Assembly: GCA_037134755.1 (NCBI GenBank)
Contig: JBAXLO010000015.1
Location: 1 to 37,041, forward strand
Direction of reading: 5' to 3'
Length of the DNA: 37,041 nt
DNA from: JBAXLO01 sp037134755
Lineage (GTDB): Bacteria > Bacteroidota > Bacteroidia > Bacteroidales > JACABE01
Shown here: one piece after another, positions 25,393 to 35,076 of the stretch
How positions within the stretch are numbered: position 1 is the first letter of the stretch
How the letters are laid out: every line of letters starts with the position of its first letter
The notes under the pieces: generated by a model
What the model was told of the DNA's origin: nothing
The model's database searches: none
Seen by the model: the letters and a program-made list of their open reading frames with translations, nothing else
Translations under genes and position numbers: made by a program

Positions 25393-25857
25393 ATGAAAGC
25401 CATCGCAATAGGAGGTTGGGGGATTAATTGTCCCGAAAAGAATCTGATATTAGCTAACGAAACAGGCAGTTTGCTTGCTTCGTATTGCTATATTGTTTGT
25501 GTGGGTGGTTTGACAGGTACTTTTCACGAAGCTTTAAAAGGTGCTAAAGATAAAGGAGGTCAAACCAAAGCATTTATAGATGCTAAACCTGACAATCTTT
25601 CCAATACTTATTGTGATGAAATAGAGATTATAGAAGATCAATCCACAAAGCATATCCGAATAGCACGTTATTGTGATGCTATAATATTAATAGGAGGTGG
25701 TGAAGGCAGTTTAAAGCTTATCGATCGCTTTTTGTTTTTAAATAAACCAGTTATTGTAATAAATGAAACCGGTGGAATAGCTGATTCTATTATTAGTAAC
25801 AACATTACTTACGCCGATACAATCAAAGAAGCTGTTGATATTATAAACAAGAATTAA
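25393..25857 (+). CDS. SLOG/LOG-like nucleotide-binding protein (TIGR00725-type)
   Basis: A 154-aa Rossmann-like protein. The motif VCVGGLTGTFHEALKGAKDKGG corresponds to the GGxxGxMxAxxxGA loop of the SLOG superfamily, and IILIGGGEGSLKLIDRFLFLNKPVI to the later GGxGT-E region, here GGGEGS. Members bind nucleotides or related ligands; some LOGs release cytokinins but the PGGxGTxxE active site is not intact here, so LOG phosphoribohydrolase activity is not claimed. It begins 61 bp after ettA, with AT-rich TTAATAA repeats and the GTAATTCGTAATT motif between. No partner genes of signalling systems are nearby. Confidence 0.7.
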   Translation: MKAIAIGGWGINCPEKNLILANETGSLLASYCYIVCVGGLTGTFHEALKGAKDKGGQTKAFIDAKPDNLSNTYCDEIEIIEDQSTKHIRIARYCDAIILIGGGEGSLKLIDRFLFLNKPVIVINETGGIADSIISNNITYADTIKEAVDIINKN

Positions 25858-25901
25858 GAATATCTAACTAACAATTTTGATTAGTATTTTTAGTCATTTG
25901 C

Positions 25902-25960
25902 CAAAAGAAGTATTTCTGTACGGTCATAGTTGTTTTCTTTTGCCACTGGAAATACTTTTG
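25902..25960. repeat. Imperfect inverted repeat after the SLOG gene
   Basis: CAAAAG..TATTTC (25902-25916) and GAAATACTTTTG (25949-25960) are complementary apart from a three-base bulge; the 3' arm ends in TTTTG. It may be a weak terminator. The rest of 25858-26139 shows only the porX promoter. Confidence 0.4.
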
Positions 25961-26090
25961 TAAAGGATTGATTTTATAACTAAATAACAATATAAAGCCT
26001 ACAAATTAACCATAGCCAACCCTCATCTCCTCTTTATCTAATCTAAATTATAACTAATGTTAATAAAAATAATAAATTACAACAATAAGT

Positions 26091-26098
26091 TATCTTTG
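26091..26098 (+). promoter_or_regulatory. Promoter of porX-tsaE-ald
   Basis: TATCTTTG matches TAnnTTTG, 41 bp upstream of the porX ATG. Confidence 0.55.
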
Positions 26099-26139
26099 TC
26101 GTTAATCAATTGTAATACTTAAAAGAAAATAATTTTATA

Positions 26140-27693
26140 ATGGAAAAAATAACCATACTATGGGCTGATGACGAGATAGATTTGTTGAAGCCTCATGTAA
26201 TGTTCCTCAACGAAAAAGGCTACAAAGTAATCACATCCAATAGTGGAGGTGAAGCTATTGAGCTTTTGAAAACCAATATCGTTGACATTATCTTCCTTGA
26301 TGAACAAATGCCCGGACTTTCAGGAATAGAAACCTTAATACAGATAAAGAATAATTACCCCAATATCCCTGTGGTAATGATAACTAAGAGCGAAGAAGAA
26401 TCGATCATGGAGGATGCGATTGGGTCGAAGATTTCCGATTATCTTATCAAACCTGTTAATCCAAATCAGATTATTCTTTGTTTGAAGAAGAATCTTGAAA
26501 CCAAGAGATTGGTTAGCGAAAAAGCAACCTTCTCTTATCAACAGGAGTTTAGGAATATTGGGAATGAATTATCGTCAAGATTAGGACATAAAGAATGGAT
26601 TGATATTTATCGTAAGCTTGTTTTCTGGGAGTTAGAGCTTGCTAAATCAAATGATGAAGGTATCATTGAGATTTTAAAGCAACAGAAAGCAGAAGCTAAC
26701 AGACAATTTTGTAAATATATAGAAAGAAATTATACTGATTGGTTAAAAGGAACTAATTCTGACAAACCTGATCAATCGCATACTGTACTTAAAGATAAGA
26801 TGTTTCATCTTTTATCTGACGACAGACCAACTTTCTTACTTTTAGTAGATAATCTTCGTTATGACCAGTGGAAAATACTGCAACCAATCATCGAACAGTA
26901 TTTACGTGTTGAATCTGATGAAATGTATTATACAATACTTCCTTCAGTTACGCAGTTTGCACGTAATGCCCTGTTTGCAGGTTTGCTTCCATCTGAAATT
27001 GCAAAGAAATATCCACAACTTTGGTTAGATGAAGATGAAGAAGGCACAAAGAATCAGTTCGAACCTGAGTTGATGAATGAATACCTCAGACGTTATGGTC
27101 ATGATATCAAACACTCCTACCATAAGGTTTTAAATCTAAACTTTGGCAGGAAGTTAGTTGATAATCTTCCTAACTTAATGAATAATAAATTAAATGTTAT
27201 TGTTTATAATTTTGTTGATATGCTTTCGCATGCCAGAACAGAGATGGATCTTATCCGCGAACTTGCTGATGATGAACCGGCATACCGTTCTTTAACTGTT
27301 CAATGGTTTGAGCATTCGCCTTTGTTTGATATTATTAAATTTTTAGGTGAGAAGAAAGTGAACGTTGTTATTACCAGCGATCATGGTTCAATACGTGTAA
27401 ACAATCCTGTTAAAGTAAAAGGCGACAAGAATACAAGCACTAACTTAAGATATAAGCTTGGAAGAATGTTGGATTATAATGAAAAGGAAGTCTTTGGTAT
27501 TAAAAATCCTGCTGATGCTTACTTACCAAAGCTTAATGTAACTTCTTCGTATATCTTCTGCCGCGAAAATGATTTCTTTGCTTATCCTAATAACTTCAAT
27601 TATTATGTTAGTTATTACCTAAATACTTTCCAACACGGAGGTGTTTCGATGGAAGAAATGTTAGTGCCTTATATTACTTTAAAGAACAAGTAA
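26140..27693 (+). CDS. porX: T9SS response regulator PorX (receiver + PglZ)
   Basis: A 517-aa cytoplasmic regulator of type IX secretion. The receiver domain (1-120) has acidic pocket D10/D11, phosphoacceptor D54 in FLDEQMPG, T82 and K104. A helical linker (~120-215) leads to an alkaline-phosphatase-superfamily PglZ domain with candidate metal ligands D237 (VDNLRYDQW), T271 (SVTQFAR), D360 and H364 (VDMLSHAR), D414 and H415 (ITSDHGS), and a late His in HGGVSMEEM. In studied relatives this domain is a zinc enzyme acting on oligoribonucleotide phosphodiesters, and PorX works with the kinase PorY and sigma factor SigP; neither is in the window. All key residues are intact. It heads an operon with tsaE 6 bp downstream. 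Confidence 0.93.
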   Translation: MEKITILWADDEIDLLKPHVMFLNEKGYKVITSNSGGEAIELLKTNIVDIIFLDEQMPGLSGIETLIQIKNNYPNIPVVMITKSEEESIMEDAIGSKISDYLIKPVNPNQIILCLKKNLETKRLVSEKATFSYQQEFRNIGNELSSRLGHKEWIDIYRKLVFWELELAKSNDEGIIEILKQQKAEANRQFCKYIERNYTDWLKGTNSDKPDQSHTVLKDKMFHLLSDDRPTFLLLVDNLRYDQWKILQPIIEQYLRVESDEMYYTILPSVTQFARNALFAGLLPSEIAKKYPQLWLDEDEEGTKNQFEPELMNEYLRRYGHDIKHSYHKVLNLNFGRKLVDNLPNLMNNKLNVIVYNFVDMLSHARTEMDLIRELADDEPAYRSLTVQWFEHSPLFDIIKFLGEKKVNVVITSDHGSIRVNNPVKVKGDKNTSTNLRYKLGRMLDYNEKEVFGIKNPADAYLPKLNVTSSYIFCRENDFFAYPNNFNYYVSYYLNTFQHGGVSMEEMLVPYITLKNK

Positions 27694-27699
27694 TTTAAT

Positions 27700-28122
27700 A
27701 TGGTGAGATTCGATAATATCTCCATTGATGAGTTATCGGGAGTATCCGAAAAGATAATTTCTTTGGCAGGAGATCAAAGGATAATTGCTTTCTATGGAAA
27801 GATGGGAGCAGGTAAAACTACTCTCATCAAAGAGATGTGCAAAGTTTTAGGTGTTGAAGATGTAGTATGCAGTCCGACCTTTGCAATAGTTAATGAATAT
27901 ATTGCTGAAGCAGAAAAGATCTTTCATTTTGATTTCTATCGTTTAAAAAACAGTAGTGAGGCTTTTGATATAGGCTACGAAGATTATTTTTACAGTGGTA
28001 ATTATTGTTTGATTGAATGGCCTGAAAAGATTAGCGAACTTTTACCAAAGAATTACGTAAAAATTCAAATTGAAGAAGATGATACAAATGGAAATAGGAT
28101 AATCATTTTCGAAATAATTTGA
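27700..28122 (+). CDS. tsaE: tRNA t6A biosynthesis ATPase TsaE
   Basis: A 140-aa P-loop protein with Walker A GKMGAGKTT (33-41), VCSPTFAIVNEY and FHFDFYRL, and the CLIEWPEKI segment with the catalytic Trp/Glu region, all diagnostic for TsaE. With TsaB and TsaD it makes threonylcarbamoyl-adenosine at position 37 of ANN-decoding tRNAs. Length is normal. It lies between porX (6 bp) and ald (3 bp), an operon order I recall from other Bacteroidota; TsaB and TsaD are elsewhere. Confidence 0.95.
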   Translation: MVRFDNISIDELSGVSEKIISLAGDQRIIAFYGKMGAGKTTLIKEMCKVLGVEDVVCSPTFAIVNEYIAEAEKIFHFDFYRLKNSSEAFDIGYEDYFYSGNYCLIEWPEKISELLPKNYVKIQIEEDDTNGNRIIIFEII

Positions 28123-28125
28123 TAT

Positions 28126-29349
28126 ATGGATACAAATCAGGATGGGTTTATAAAGTTTAATATGGCCGAAGGGCTTATGCCAAAGGAAGAAATGCTTGAA
28201 GTTTCTAAAAAGAGAGCATCACTTACAATTGGTATTCCTAAGGAAATATCTTTTCACGAAAACCGTGTAGGGATAGTTCCTGAAGCAGCAGGATTGTTTG
28301 TTGCCAACGGACATAGAGTTATTGTCGAGAATAATGCAGGCAAAGCCGCTCACTTCGAGAATCAAGAGTATGCCGAATTTGGTGCTGAGATAGTATATTC
28401 TCCACAAGAAGTTTATCAGGCTGATATTATCCTTAAAGTTGCTCCTCTTGCCGATGAAGAAATTGACATGATCAAGACACGACAGATAATTATATCTGCT
28501 CTTCATATTGGTAACCGTAGCGAGAAGTATTTTAGAGGCTTAATCAGTAAAAGAGCTACAGCCTTAGCATTTGAATACATTCGCGATAAAACTAAAACAT
28601 ACCCTGTAATTAGGGCAATGAGCGAGATTGCAGGCAATACTTCTATCTTAATAGCTGCCGAATATTTAAGTCACCCTGAATATGGTAAAGGTGTGATGTT
28701 AGGTGGCTTCTCGGGAATTACTCCTACAGAAGTAGTAATTCTTGGAGCCGGTACTGTTGGAGAATTTGCTGCCCGTGCATCTATGGCATTAGGTGCATAT
28801 GTAAAAGTTTTCGATAATTCTATTTATAAACTCCGTAGAGTCCAAACTAACCTCAATTCGCGTATATTTACCTCTATTATCCAACCTAAAGTTCTGTTAA
28901 AAGCTTTAAAAACTGCTCATGTTATTATAGGTGCTATCCATTCTTCTTCCGGACGAACTCCTTGTATTATTACTGAAGAGATGGTAAAAGAAATGAAACC
29001 CGGTTCGGTTATCATTGATGTTAGCATTGACCAAGGTGGTTGTGTTGAAACATCTCATGTCACTACTCATGCTGATCCTGTGTTCAGCAAACATGGCGTT
29101 ACTCATTATTGTGTGCCAAATATAGCTTCACGTGTTCCTCATACTGCTTCTTATGCTTTGAGTAATTGTTTTGCTCCCACCATTTTAAATATTGGTGAAG
29201 AAGGTGGTGTGGATAATATATTAAGATCTGACTATGGGCTACGACAAGGTGTTTATATCTTTAACGGTACTATTGCAAATAAATATATTTCCGATACCTA
29301 TTGCCTGCCTTTTCAAGATATTGAACTGCTGATGGCGGCATTAAGATAA
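28126..29349 (+). CDS. ald: Alanine dehydrogenase family protein
   Basis: A 407-aa NAD-dependent dehydrogenase that interconverts L-alanine and pyruvate plus ammonia. After a ~30-residue N-terminal extension, which is usual in this phylum, come IGIPKEISFHENRVGIVP (substrate and signature region), KVAPLADEE, the Rossmann motif GAGTVGEFAARAS (~210), and GSVIIDVSIDQGGCVETS..HADPVF with the catalytic Asp region. The related transhydrogenase alpha subunit is the main alternative, but the length and lack of a beta-subunit gene favour Ald. Third gene of the porX operon. Confidence 0.88.
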   Translation: MDTNQDGFIKFNMAEGLMPKEEMLEVSKKRASLTIGIPKEISFHENRVGIVPEAAGLFVANGHRVIVENNAGKAAHFENQEYAEFGAEIVYSPQEVYQADIILKVAPLADEEIDMIKTRQIIISALHIGNRSEKYFRGLISKRATALAFEYIRDKTKTYPVIRAMSEIAGNTSILIAAEYLSHPEYGKGVMLGGFSGITPTEVVILGAGTVGEFAARASMALGAYVKVFDNSIYKLRRVQTNLNSRIFTSIIQPKVLLKALKTAHVIIGAIHSSSGRTPCIITEEMVKEMKPGSVIIDVSIDQGGCVETSHVTTHADPVFSKHGVTHYCVPNIASRVPHTASYALSNCFAPTILNIGEEGGVDNILRSDYGLRQGVYIFNGTIANKYISDTYCLPFQDIELLMAALR

Positions 29350-29435
29350 GTTTACCTAGTAATGCATCTTTATTTTCAATAATAAAATTTCCTTACGGGA
29401 TAAAAATTAAGTCCTAAAACAAGAAAAAAGACTTT

Positions 29436-29491
29436 GCTGGGGATTTCCCAAAGGTGAAATTGATGTTAGAACCTCCGCTGGGGATTTCCCA
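29436..29491. repeat. Duplicated GCTGGGGATTTCCCA hairpin, 41 bp apart
   Basis: Exact 15-base copies at 29436-29450 and 29477-29491, each with CTGGG/CCCA(G) arms around GATTT; the first extends to CTTTG..CAAAG. Downstream of ald it could act as a terminator. The remainder of 29350-29952 is very AT-rich; I see two short low-complexity frames (29633-29818, 29846-30037) but no supported gene. Confidence 0.5.
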
Positions 29492-29952
29492 GTAAGGCTA
29501 TTTTTGTAACAATATGTCTTTTAAAACAAATAATAGATAGAATCATTAAGTGAGGTTCATAATAAAACATATTTTAATAAGATTAAAAGACATTTTATCA
29601 TAAATAAAACAAATAATAGCTTTATTGAAATAATGAAATATCTAAACATAACACTTATTAAACACATAGATATCATGGGATTGCTAATTCTTTTTCTTAC
29701 TTTATTATTTTCAATTCATTCTTTTAATATGAAAATAATAATAATCATAATAAAAATTAACAAAAGCATCATTATAAGTCAATACAATAATTTTAGTATG
29801 CTTATTGAGCGTTTATAATTTATCGTAATAATAATTAAGATTAAGATGTTGCAATTGAGCATCTATATGCTAATGATGCTTACAGTAGTGCTACAAATGG
29901 GAGGTAAAACATTTGCTTTGTTAAGCAAAAGAATACTAATAGTTAGCAAGAT

Positions 29953-31212
29953 TTACAGCATAAAGAGCCGGTACGAATCTTGCTTTACCAGGATGAAAAG
30001 TAAGATAGTGAACGACCATAAACTGGAGCCTCCATAGCTGAAAAAGGGCAGCGGAATTCCGATTACAGGGAGTAATCCCATTGCCATGCCAACGTTTACT
30101 AGGATGTGGATGAAGAGGATAGATGCAACGCCGTATCCATATATCCTTCCAAAGGCTGAACGTTGCCGTTCGGCTACAAATAAGATCCGTAGCAACAATA
30201 CTATTAATAAAGTGACCACCACAAAGCTTCCAACAAAACCCCATTCTTCGCCTACGGTGCAGAAAATGAAATCGGTGCTTTGCTCAGGGACAAAGTTATA
30301 CTTAGTTTGTGTGCCTTGCAAATACCCTTTGCCCCAGAAGCCACCCGAACCGATTGCTATCTTAGATTGGTTAACATTATATCCGGCTCCCTGCAAGTCG
30401 ATGTCCTTACCTAACAAAACATTAATTCTGGTTCTTTGATGATCTTCGAGGATGTGATTAAAAGCATAATCAACTGTAAAAATGAAGCTTGTAGTCAACA
30501 CCAAAAAAGTAGCTATGGTTATAATTGCCTTCTTGTTTTTTCTCACAAAAATGACCAATACAATGGCAACACCAAGCAATACTCCTACCAGGATCATCTT
30601 ATTAATAAGTAAAGTAAGAATAAATAAAAAAGCAATAACAAGCCCAAAAATCAAGATATTACCTGACATTCCTTCGCGATAAAGCACCAAAATAAAGGTG
30701 AAGTAAACCAATGCAGAGCCGGTATCGTTTTGAAGTAAAATAAACAAAGCAGGTATTGCTAAGATTATGATTGCATAAATTCTGTTCTTAAAATTCTTTA
30801 TGTTAACATCAACAGCACTCAAGTATTTGGCTAGGGCAAGATTAGTGGCAAACTTTGCAAACTCGGAAGGCTGAAGCTTAAAACTACCTATCTCGAACCA
30901 TGAAACGGCTCCTTTAGTTGCCTTACCGGCAACAATTACAGCTACTAACAGCAATATAAAGAAACCATAGATACCGTAAGCAAATTGAGAGAAGAACCGG
31001 ATGTCAATGGCCATAATTAAGATAGCAATAAACAATGCGGAACCTATCCATATCAATTGCTTACCATAACTTTTCTGAAAGTCGAAGATACTCTTGTGAG
31101 CCTCGTCATATACAGCGGCGTGTATGTTGAGCCAGCCCATAAACACGAGTAAAAGGTAGATTATTACAATTACCCAGTCAATATCACCAAATATGCTTTT
31201 TTGTTCTCTCAA
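29953..31212 (-). CDS. rodA: Peptidoglycan glycosyltransferase RodA (SEDS)
   Basis: A 419-aa polytopic SEDS protein with about ten membrane segments that polymerises lipid II with PBP2 for lateral wall growth. Family motifs include GWLNIHAAVYD near the start, KGAVSWFEIGSFKLQPSEFAK (the WI..QPSE block), VYFTFILVLYREG, and PFFSYGGSS near the end. The start is TTG at 31212, overlapping the mrdA stop (TTGA), so it is translationally coupled; the next Met is at residue 25 and would remove the first membrane helix. Terminates close to the 29.9-kb gene-free stretch. Confidence 0.95.
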   Translation of the reverse strand: MREQKSIFGDIDWVIVIIYLLLVFMGWLNIHAAVYDEAHKSIFDFQKSYGKQLIWIGSALFIAILIMAIDIRFFSQFAYGIYGFFILLLVAVIVAGKATKGAVSWFEIGSFKLQPSEFAKFATNLALAKYLSAVDVNIKNFKNRIYAIIILAIPALFILLQNDTGSALVYFTFILVLYREGMSGNILIFGLVIAFLFILTLLINKMILVGVLLGVAIVLVIFVRKNKKAIITIATFLVLTTSFIFTVDYAFNHILEDHQRTRINVLLGKDIDLQGAGYNVNQSKIAIGSGGFWGKGYLQGTQTKYNFVPEQSTDFIFCTVGEEWGFVGSFVVVTLLIVLLLRILFVAERQRSAFGRIYGYGVASILFIHILVNVGMAMGLLPVIGIPLPFFSYGGSSLWSFTILLFILVKQDSYRLFML

Positions 31213-33026
31213 TGTAATGACATTAAATTAGCGTTAATCATTCGTTCCTCCAGATCCTCTCTCTTAACTTTCCGTTTAATATACTTCTCTATCATCAAAC
31301 TGGCTATAGGAGCAGCCCACACACCTCCGAATCCAGCGTTTTCGATATAAACTGCTATAGCAATTTTAGGGTCTTTCATAGGTGCAAATGCAATGAAAAC
31401 CGAGTGATCCTGCCCATGAGGGTTCTGAGCTGTACCTGTTTTGCCACAAACTACAATGTCGTCTATTCGAGCTCCTGATGCAGTGCCTCCGGGCTCGTTT
31501 ACAACTTCGTACATTGCATCGGCCACAAGATTAAAGTACTTATCCGACACTTTAGTTATATGCTTAACTTTATACTCCGGGTTTACAGTCTTTTCTTTTC
31601 CAATATATTTAATTAAATGCGGAGTGTAATAATAACCTCTGTTAGCAAAGATTGTAGCAATGTTAGCCATTTGCAAAGGAATAATCCCTACTTCGCCCTG
31701 GCCGATACTTAAAGAATAAATAGTGCTGAATGCCCATTGATGCTCCCCATATCTGTGATTATAAAAGGCAGATGAAGGTATAAATCCTTTCTTTACACTT
31801 GGCATATCTATACCTAACCTTGCTCCAAGCCCAAAGCTTGTTACCTTATCATACCATTGATCCAGTCCCATTTGACTATCTACAAAACGATCGCTGGATT
31901 GATTGTGTTGAATTATCCTTCTAAAGACCTGATAGAAGTATGGATTGCACGACATCTTAATAGCACTCTTTAAGTTTGTTGCACTAGGATGATTATGACA
32001 ACCCACCAATGATTTATCGCAAGGAAAAGCAGAATTCTCGGTAATAACTCCTTCCTCGAGAGCGACCAACGATTGCACTATCTTAAAGATAGAACCCGGG
32101 GGGTACAACGCCATCAAAGTTCTATCGAACAAAGGCTTTACAGGATCGTTGAGCAGTTTAATGTAGTTAGTCCCTCTAACACGACCTATTAACAGATTAG
32201 GGTCATAAGAAGGACTCGAAATCATTGTTAATATCTCACCGGTAGTAGGATCAATCGCGACAATACTTCCACGCTTGTTCTTCATTAATGACTCGCCATA
32301 AACCTGAAGCTCGGCATCAATGCTTGAATAGATGTCTTTTCCTGCTATGGCAATGGTATCATACATTCCATTTCTAAAGCTCCCCTTTTCGCGATTGAAC
32401 ACATCAACCATCATAATCTTAGAGCCTTTTTTGCCTCTTAACACCGGTTCGTAGAATTTCTCCAAACCACTCATCCCAACATAATCGCCGGGTTTGTAAT
32501 AGGAGTCTTTTTCGGTAAGATCTTCATTAGCTTCACCAATATAACCCAATGTATGAGCTGCAACCGGATCAGGATACTTTCTTAAAGTTCTGGTTTGAAC
32601 AAAGAAGCCTCTATATTTATAAAGTTTCTCCTGGATATATCCATAGCTTTCTTTTGAAATCTGTTTCTCGAAAATTGAAGGTGAATAAGACGAGTATTCT
32701 CTTGATTTCTCAAGCTTCTGTATAAAATCATCTTTTGTAATTCCAACCAGATTACACAATTCAAGCGTGTCAATTTCTTTAACTTGATTAGGAATGATCA
32801 TTAAATCATAAACAACTTCATTGTAAACAAGAAGTTTATTATTACGATCAAAAATAAGACCCCTTGCGGGATATTGGGTTACAATACGGAGAACGTTCCT
32901 GTTAGCCGATACTATATAGCTATCGTCAATGATTTGTAAATAGAACAAACGGGCAATAAAAATAATCCAAACAACTATAAATATAGCTGATACAGTAAAC
33001 CTTCTATTACTATAAGATTTTTTCAT
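31209..33026 (-). CDS. mrdA: Penicillin-binding protein 2 (elongasome transpeptidase)
   Basis: A 605-aa inner-membrane protein with one N-terminal TM helix (FTVSAIFIVVWIIFIARLFYLQ), a PBP dimer/pedestal domain (~45-230) and a transpeptidase domain. Catalytic SIFK is at about S312/K315, SCN in IKMSCNPYF near 360, and KTGTAQNPHGQDHS near 540; all are intact, giving D,D-transpeptidase function with RodA. The frame also offers GTG at 33032, but the ATG at 33026 (MKKSYSNRRF) is the better start. It follows the helicase gene by 66 bp with no visible promoter, so it is probably read through; mreBCD are not in the window. Confidence 0.95.
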   Translation of the reverse strand: MKKSYSNRRFTVSAIFIVVWIIFIARLFYLQIIDDSYIVSANRNVLRIVTQYPARGLIFDRNNKLLVYNEVVYDLMIIPNQVKEIDTLELCNLVGITKDDFIQKLEKSREYSSYSPSIFEKQISKESYGYIQEKLYKYRGFFVQTRTLRKYPDPVAAHTLGYIGEANEDLTEKDSYYKPGDYVGMSGLEKFYEPVLRGKKGSKIMMVDVFNREKGSFRNGMYDTIAIAGKDIYSSIDAELQVYGESLMKNKRGSIVAIDPTTGEILTMISSPSYDPNLLIGRVRGTNYIKLLNDPVKPLFDRTLMALYPPGSIFKIVQSLVALEEGVITENSAFPCDKSLVGCHNHPSATNLKSAIKMSCNPYFYQVFRRIIQHNQSSDRFVDSQMGLDQWYDKVTSFGLGARLGIDMPSVKKGFIPSSAFYNHRYGEHQWAFSTIYSLSIGQGEVGIIPLQMANIATIFANRGYYYTPHLIKYIGKEKTVNPEYKVKHITKVSDKYFNLVADAMYEVVNEPGGTASGARIDDIVVCGKTGTAQNPHGQDHSVFIAFAPMKDPKIAIAVYIENAGFGGVWAAPIASLMIEKYIKRKVKREDLEERMINANLMSLH

Positions 33027-33092
33027 TGCCACATGAAATGTCTATCTTTTGTGTGTATATATGATTATGTATGTAACAAGTTTATAACAGGA

Positions 33093-34934
33093 TTACCAAC
33101 GTTTTTTCTTTGGTTTGCCTTTGTCCTTATCCCTGAAATCACTTCTGGTGTCTTTCTTGAAGTCTTTCTTTTTGTCGCCACCGCCGAAACTTCTGTCTCT
33201 GCTACCACTGTCTCTACTACCACCGCCATCTCTACTGCTACCACCATCTCTGCTATAACCGCTGTCGCTGCGTCTTCTGTCGCCACCTTCACTGCGTCTT
33301 CTATCACCACCGCCACCGCCGCGTTCGGTCTTTTTATTAGCAACTTCAATACTAACTTTTCTGGATTGGTACTTTGCAGTTTTAAAAGCTTCAATTACTT
33401 GATCTAAATGCTTAGAATCAATTTCGAAGAAGGAGAATGTATTAAGCATTTCAATTCTGCCTATTCTCATATCTCTAGTCTGTGTAGTGTCGTTTATCAA
33501 GCCAATTAGTTGAGTTGGTCCTATTCCGTCAATCTTACCAAGATTAATAAATAAGCGTACAAACTCTTCATTGCTTCTTCTTGGCTCTCCACTAGTATCA
33601 TGTCTGTCATCAACGTTTAAGTCGGGAGCATTGCGATAGTAATTTATAAAACGATTGAACTCAACAGATACAAATCTTTTAATCAGTTCTTCCTTGCTTA
33701 ACCAATCTAACTTCTGATTAATAACAGGTAAGAATTTATTGATCTCCTCCTCGTTTACAACAACGGTTTCCATCTTATTAATCATGTGGAAAAGTTGTTT
33801 TTCACAAACCTCTTTACCTGAAGGGATCTTGGCATATTTAAAGGTTTTGCCTAATGATCTTTCAAGTTGCTTTACTTTGTGTTTTTCACGTAAGTTAAGA
33901 ATTGCAATAGATATCCCTGACTTATCAGCTCTACCTGTTCTTCCACTACGATGGGTATATTGTTCAATTTCGTCAGGAAGATTATAATTAATAACATGAG
34001 TAAGATCGTTAACATCCAGTCCACGGGCAGCAACATCAGTAGCTACTAACATCTGCAAATTGCGCAAACGGAATTTATTCATAACATTATCACGCTGTAA
34101 CTGCGAAAGGTCACCATGTAATGCATCTGCATTATAACCGTCTTTAATTAACGCATCAGCCACCTCCTGAGTTTCTGCTCTGGTGCGGCAGAAAATAATT
34201 GCATAGATGTCAGGATAAAAGTCGGCGATACGTTTTAAAACTAAGTATCTCTGTCTAGCCTGTGAAAGGTAGTAATAATGTTTTACGTTTTCGGAACCTG
34301 AATTACGGTTACCCACTGTTATTTCAACAGGATGATTCATGTATCCTCTTGCAATCTTTTCGATTTCTACAGGCATCGTTGCCGAGAAAAGCAAAGTGTT
34401 TTTTTCTTTAGGAGTTTCTTCCAGGATACTATTCATATCATCTTGGAAACCCATGTCAAGCATTTCGTCAGCTTCGTCAAACACAACGTATTTAAGTTTG
34501 GTAAGATTTATTTTACCTCTTCTCATCAGGTCGAGCATACGACCAGGCGTAGCAACAATAATGTGCACTCCTCTTGATAATTGTCTTATCTGAGTTTCGA
34601 TACTGGCACCTCCATACACTGGAACTACTCTAAAGTTATCAACATATTTAGTATAATCTTTTATATCTCCGGCAATCTGCATGCACAACTCTCGGGTAGG
34701 ACACAGAATTAGTGCCTGTGTATATGTGCTTTCCTTGTCTATTTTTTGAACTAACGGCAGTCCGAATGCTGCTGTTTTTCCGGTACCGGTTTGTGCTAAT
34801 GCAACAAGATCGGTGTCCATTTCTAATAAAACTGGTATTACTGCTTCCTGAACAGGCATTGGCTTTTCGAATCCCATTTCGGTGATAGCCCTTAGTATTC
34901 TGGAATCTAGGCCCAGTTCTTCAAATGTTTTCAT
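33093..34934 (-). CDS. deaD: DEAD-box RNA helicase with Arg/Gly/Ser-rich tail (DeaD/CsdA-like)
   Basis: A 613-aa ATP-dependent RNA helicase. Core motifs: Q motif near PMPVQEAVIP, AQTGTGKT (47-54), PTRELC, DEAD (153-156), SAT (184-186), and HRSGRTGRADKSG. A DbpA-type RNA-binding domain follows (~475-550, ending VSIEVANKK), then a ~70-residue tail of RRSEGGD, SRDGG and basic KKDFKKD..KPKKKRW repeats, predicted disordered and RNA-binding. Such helicases act in ribosome assembly, mRNA decay and cold adaptation. The repetitive tail is also GC-rich and low-complexity at DNA level. Assignment to DeaD rather than another Bacteroidota DEAD-box paralogue is by architecture. Confidence 0.9.
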   Translation of the reverse strand: MKTFEELGLDSRILRAITEMGFEKPMPVQEAVIPVLLEMDTDLVALAQTGTGKTAAFGLPLVQKIDKESTYTQALILCPTRELCMQIAGDIKDYTKYVDNFRVVPVYGGASIETQIRQLSRGVHIIVATPGRMLDLMRRGKINLTKLKYVVFDEADEMLDMGFQDDMNSILEETPKEKNTLLFSATMPVEIEKIARGYMNHPVEITVGNRNSGSENVKHYYYLSQARQRYLVLKRIADFYPDIYAIIFCRTRAETQEVADALIKDGYNADALHGDLSQLQRDNVMNKFRLRNLQMLVATDVAARGLDVNDLTHVINYNLPDEIEQYTHRSGRTGRADKSGISIAILNLREKHKVKQLERSLGKTFKYAKIPSGKEVCEKQLFHMINKMETVVVNEEEINKFLPVINQKLDWLSKEELIKRFVSVEFNRFINYYRNAPDLNVDDRHDTSGEPRRSNEEFVRLFINLGKIDGIGPTQLIGLINDTTQTRDMRIGRIEMLNTFSFFEIDSKHLDQVIEAFKTAKYQSRKVSIEVANKKTERGGGGGDRRRSEGGDRRRSDSGYSRDGGSSRDGGGSRDSGSRDRSFGGGDKKKDFKKDTRSDFRDKDKGKPKKKRW

Positions 34935-34962
34935 CTCTTTATTTGTAAAATTTTTAACTTTG

Positions 34963-34970
34963 CAAAGGTA
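34963..34970 (-). promoter_or_regulatory. Promoter of deaD(-mrdA-rodA)
   Basis: Minus-strand TACCTTTG matches TAnnTTTG, 28 bp upstream of the ATG at 34934. Confidence 0.55.
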
Positions 34971-35076
34971 ATATAAATCTTTGGTTATCTGAAAAATATT
35001 TTGCTTAAACTCAAATTATTAAATAATTCCCCTTTATTAATGAGAATAAATTTAATAATAATCGCTGATAAAAGAT

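Noticed and set aside
29633..29818. 61-codon frame in the gap after ald
   Set aside because: Ile/Lys-rich low-complexity translation of very AT-rich DNA, without a promoter or recognisable features.
29846..30037. 63-codon frame at the rodA 3' end
   Set aside because: Overlaps the end of rodA on the other strand and resembles no known protein.
33027..33032. GTG start for mrdA
   Set aside because: The ATG two codons later gives a standard N-terminus directly before the membrane helix.
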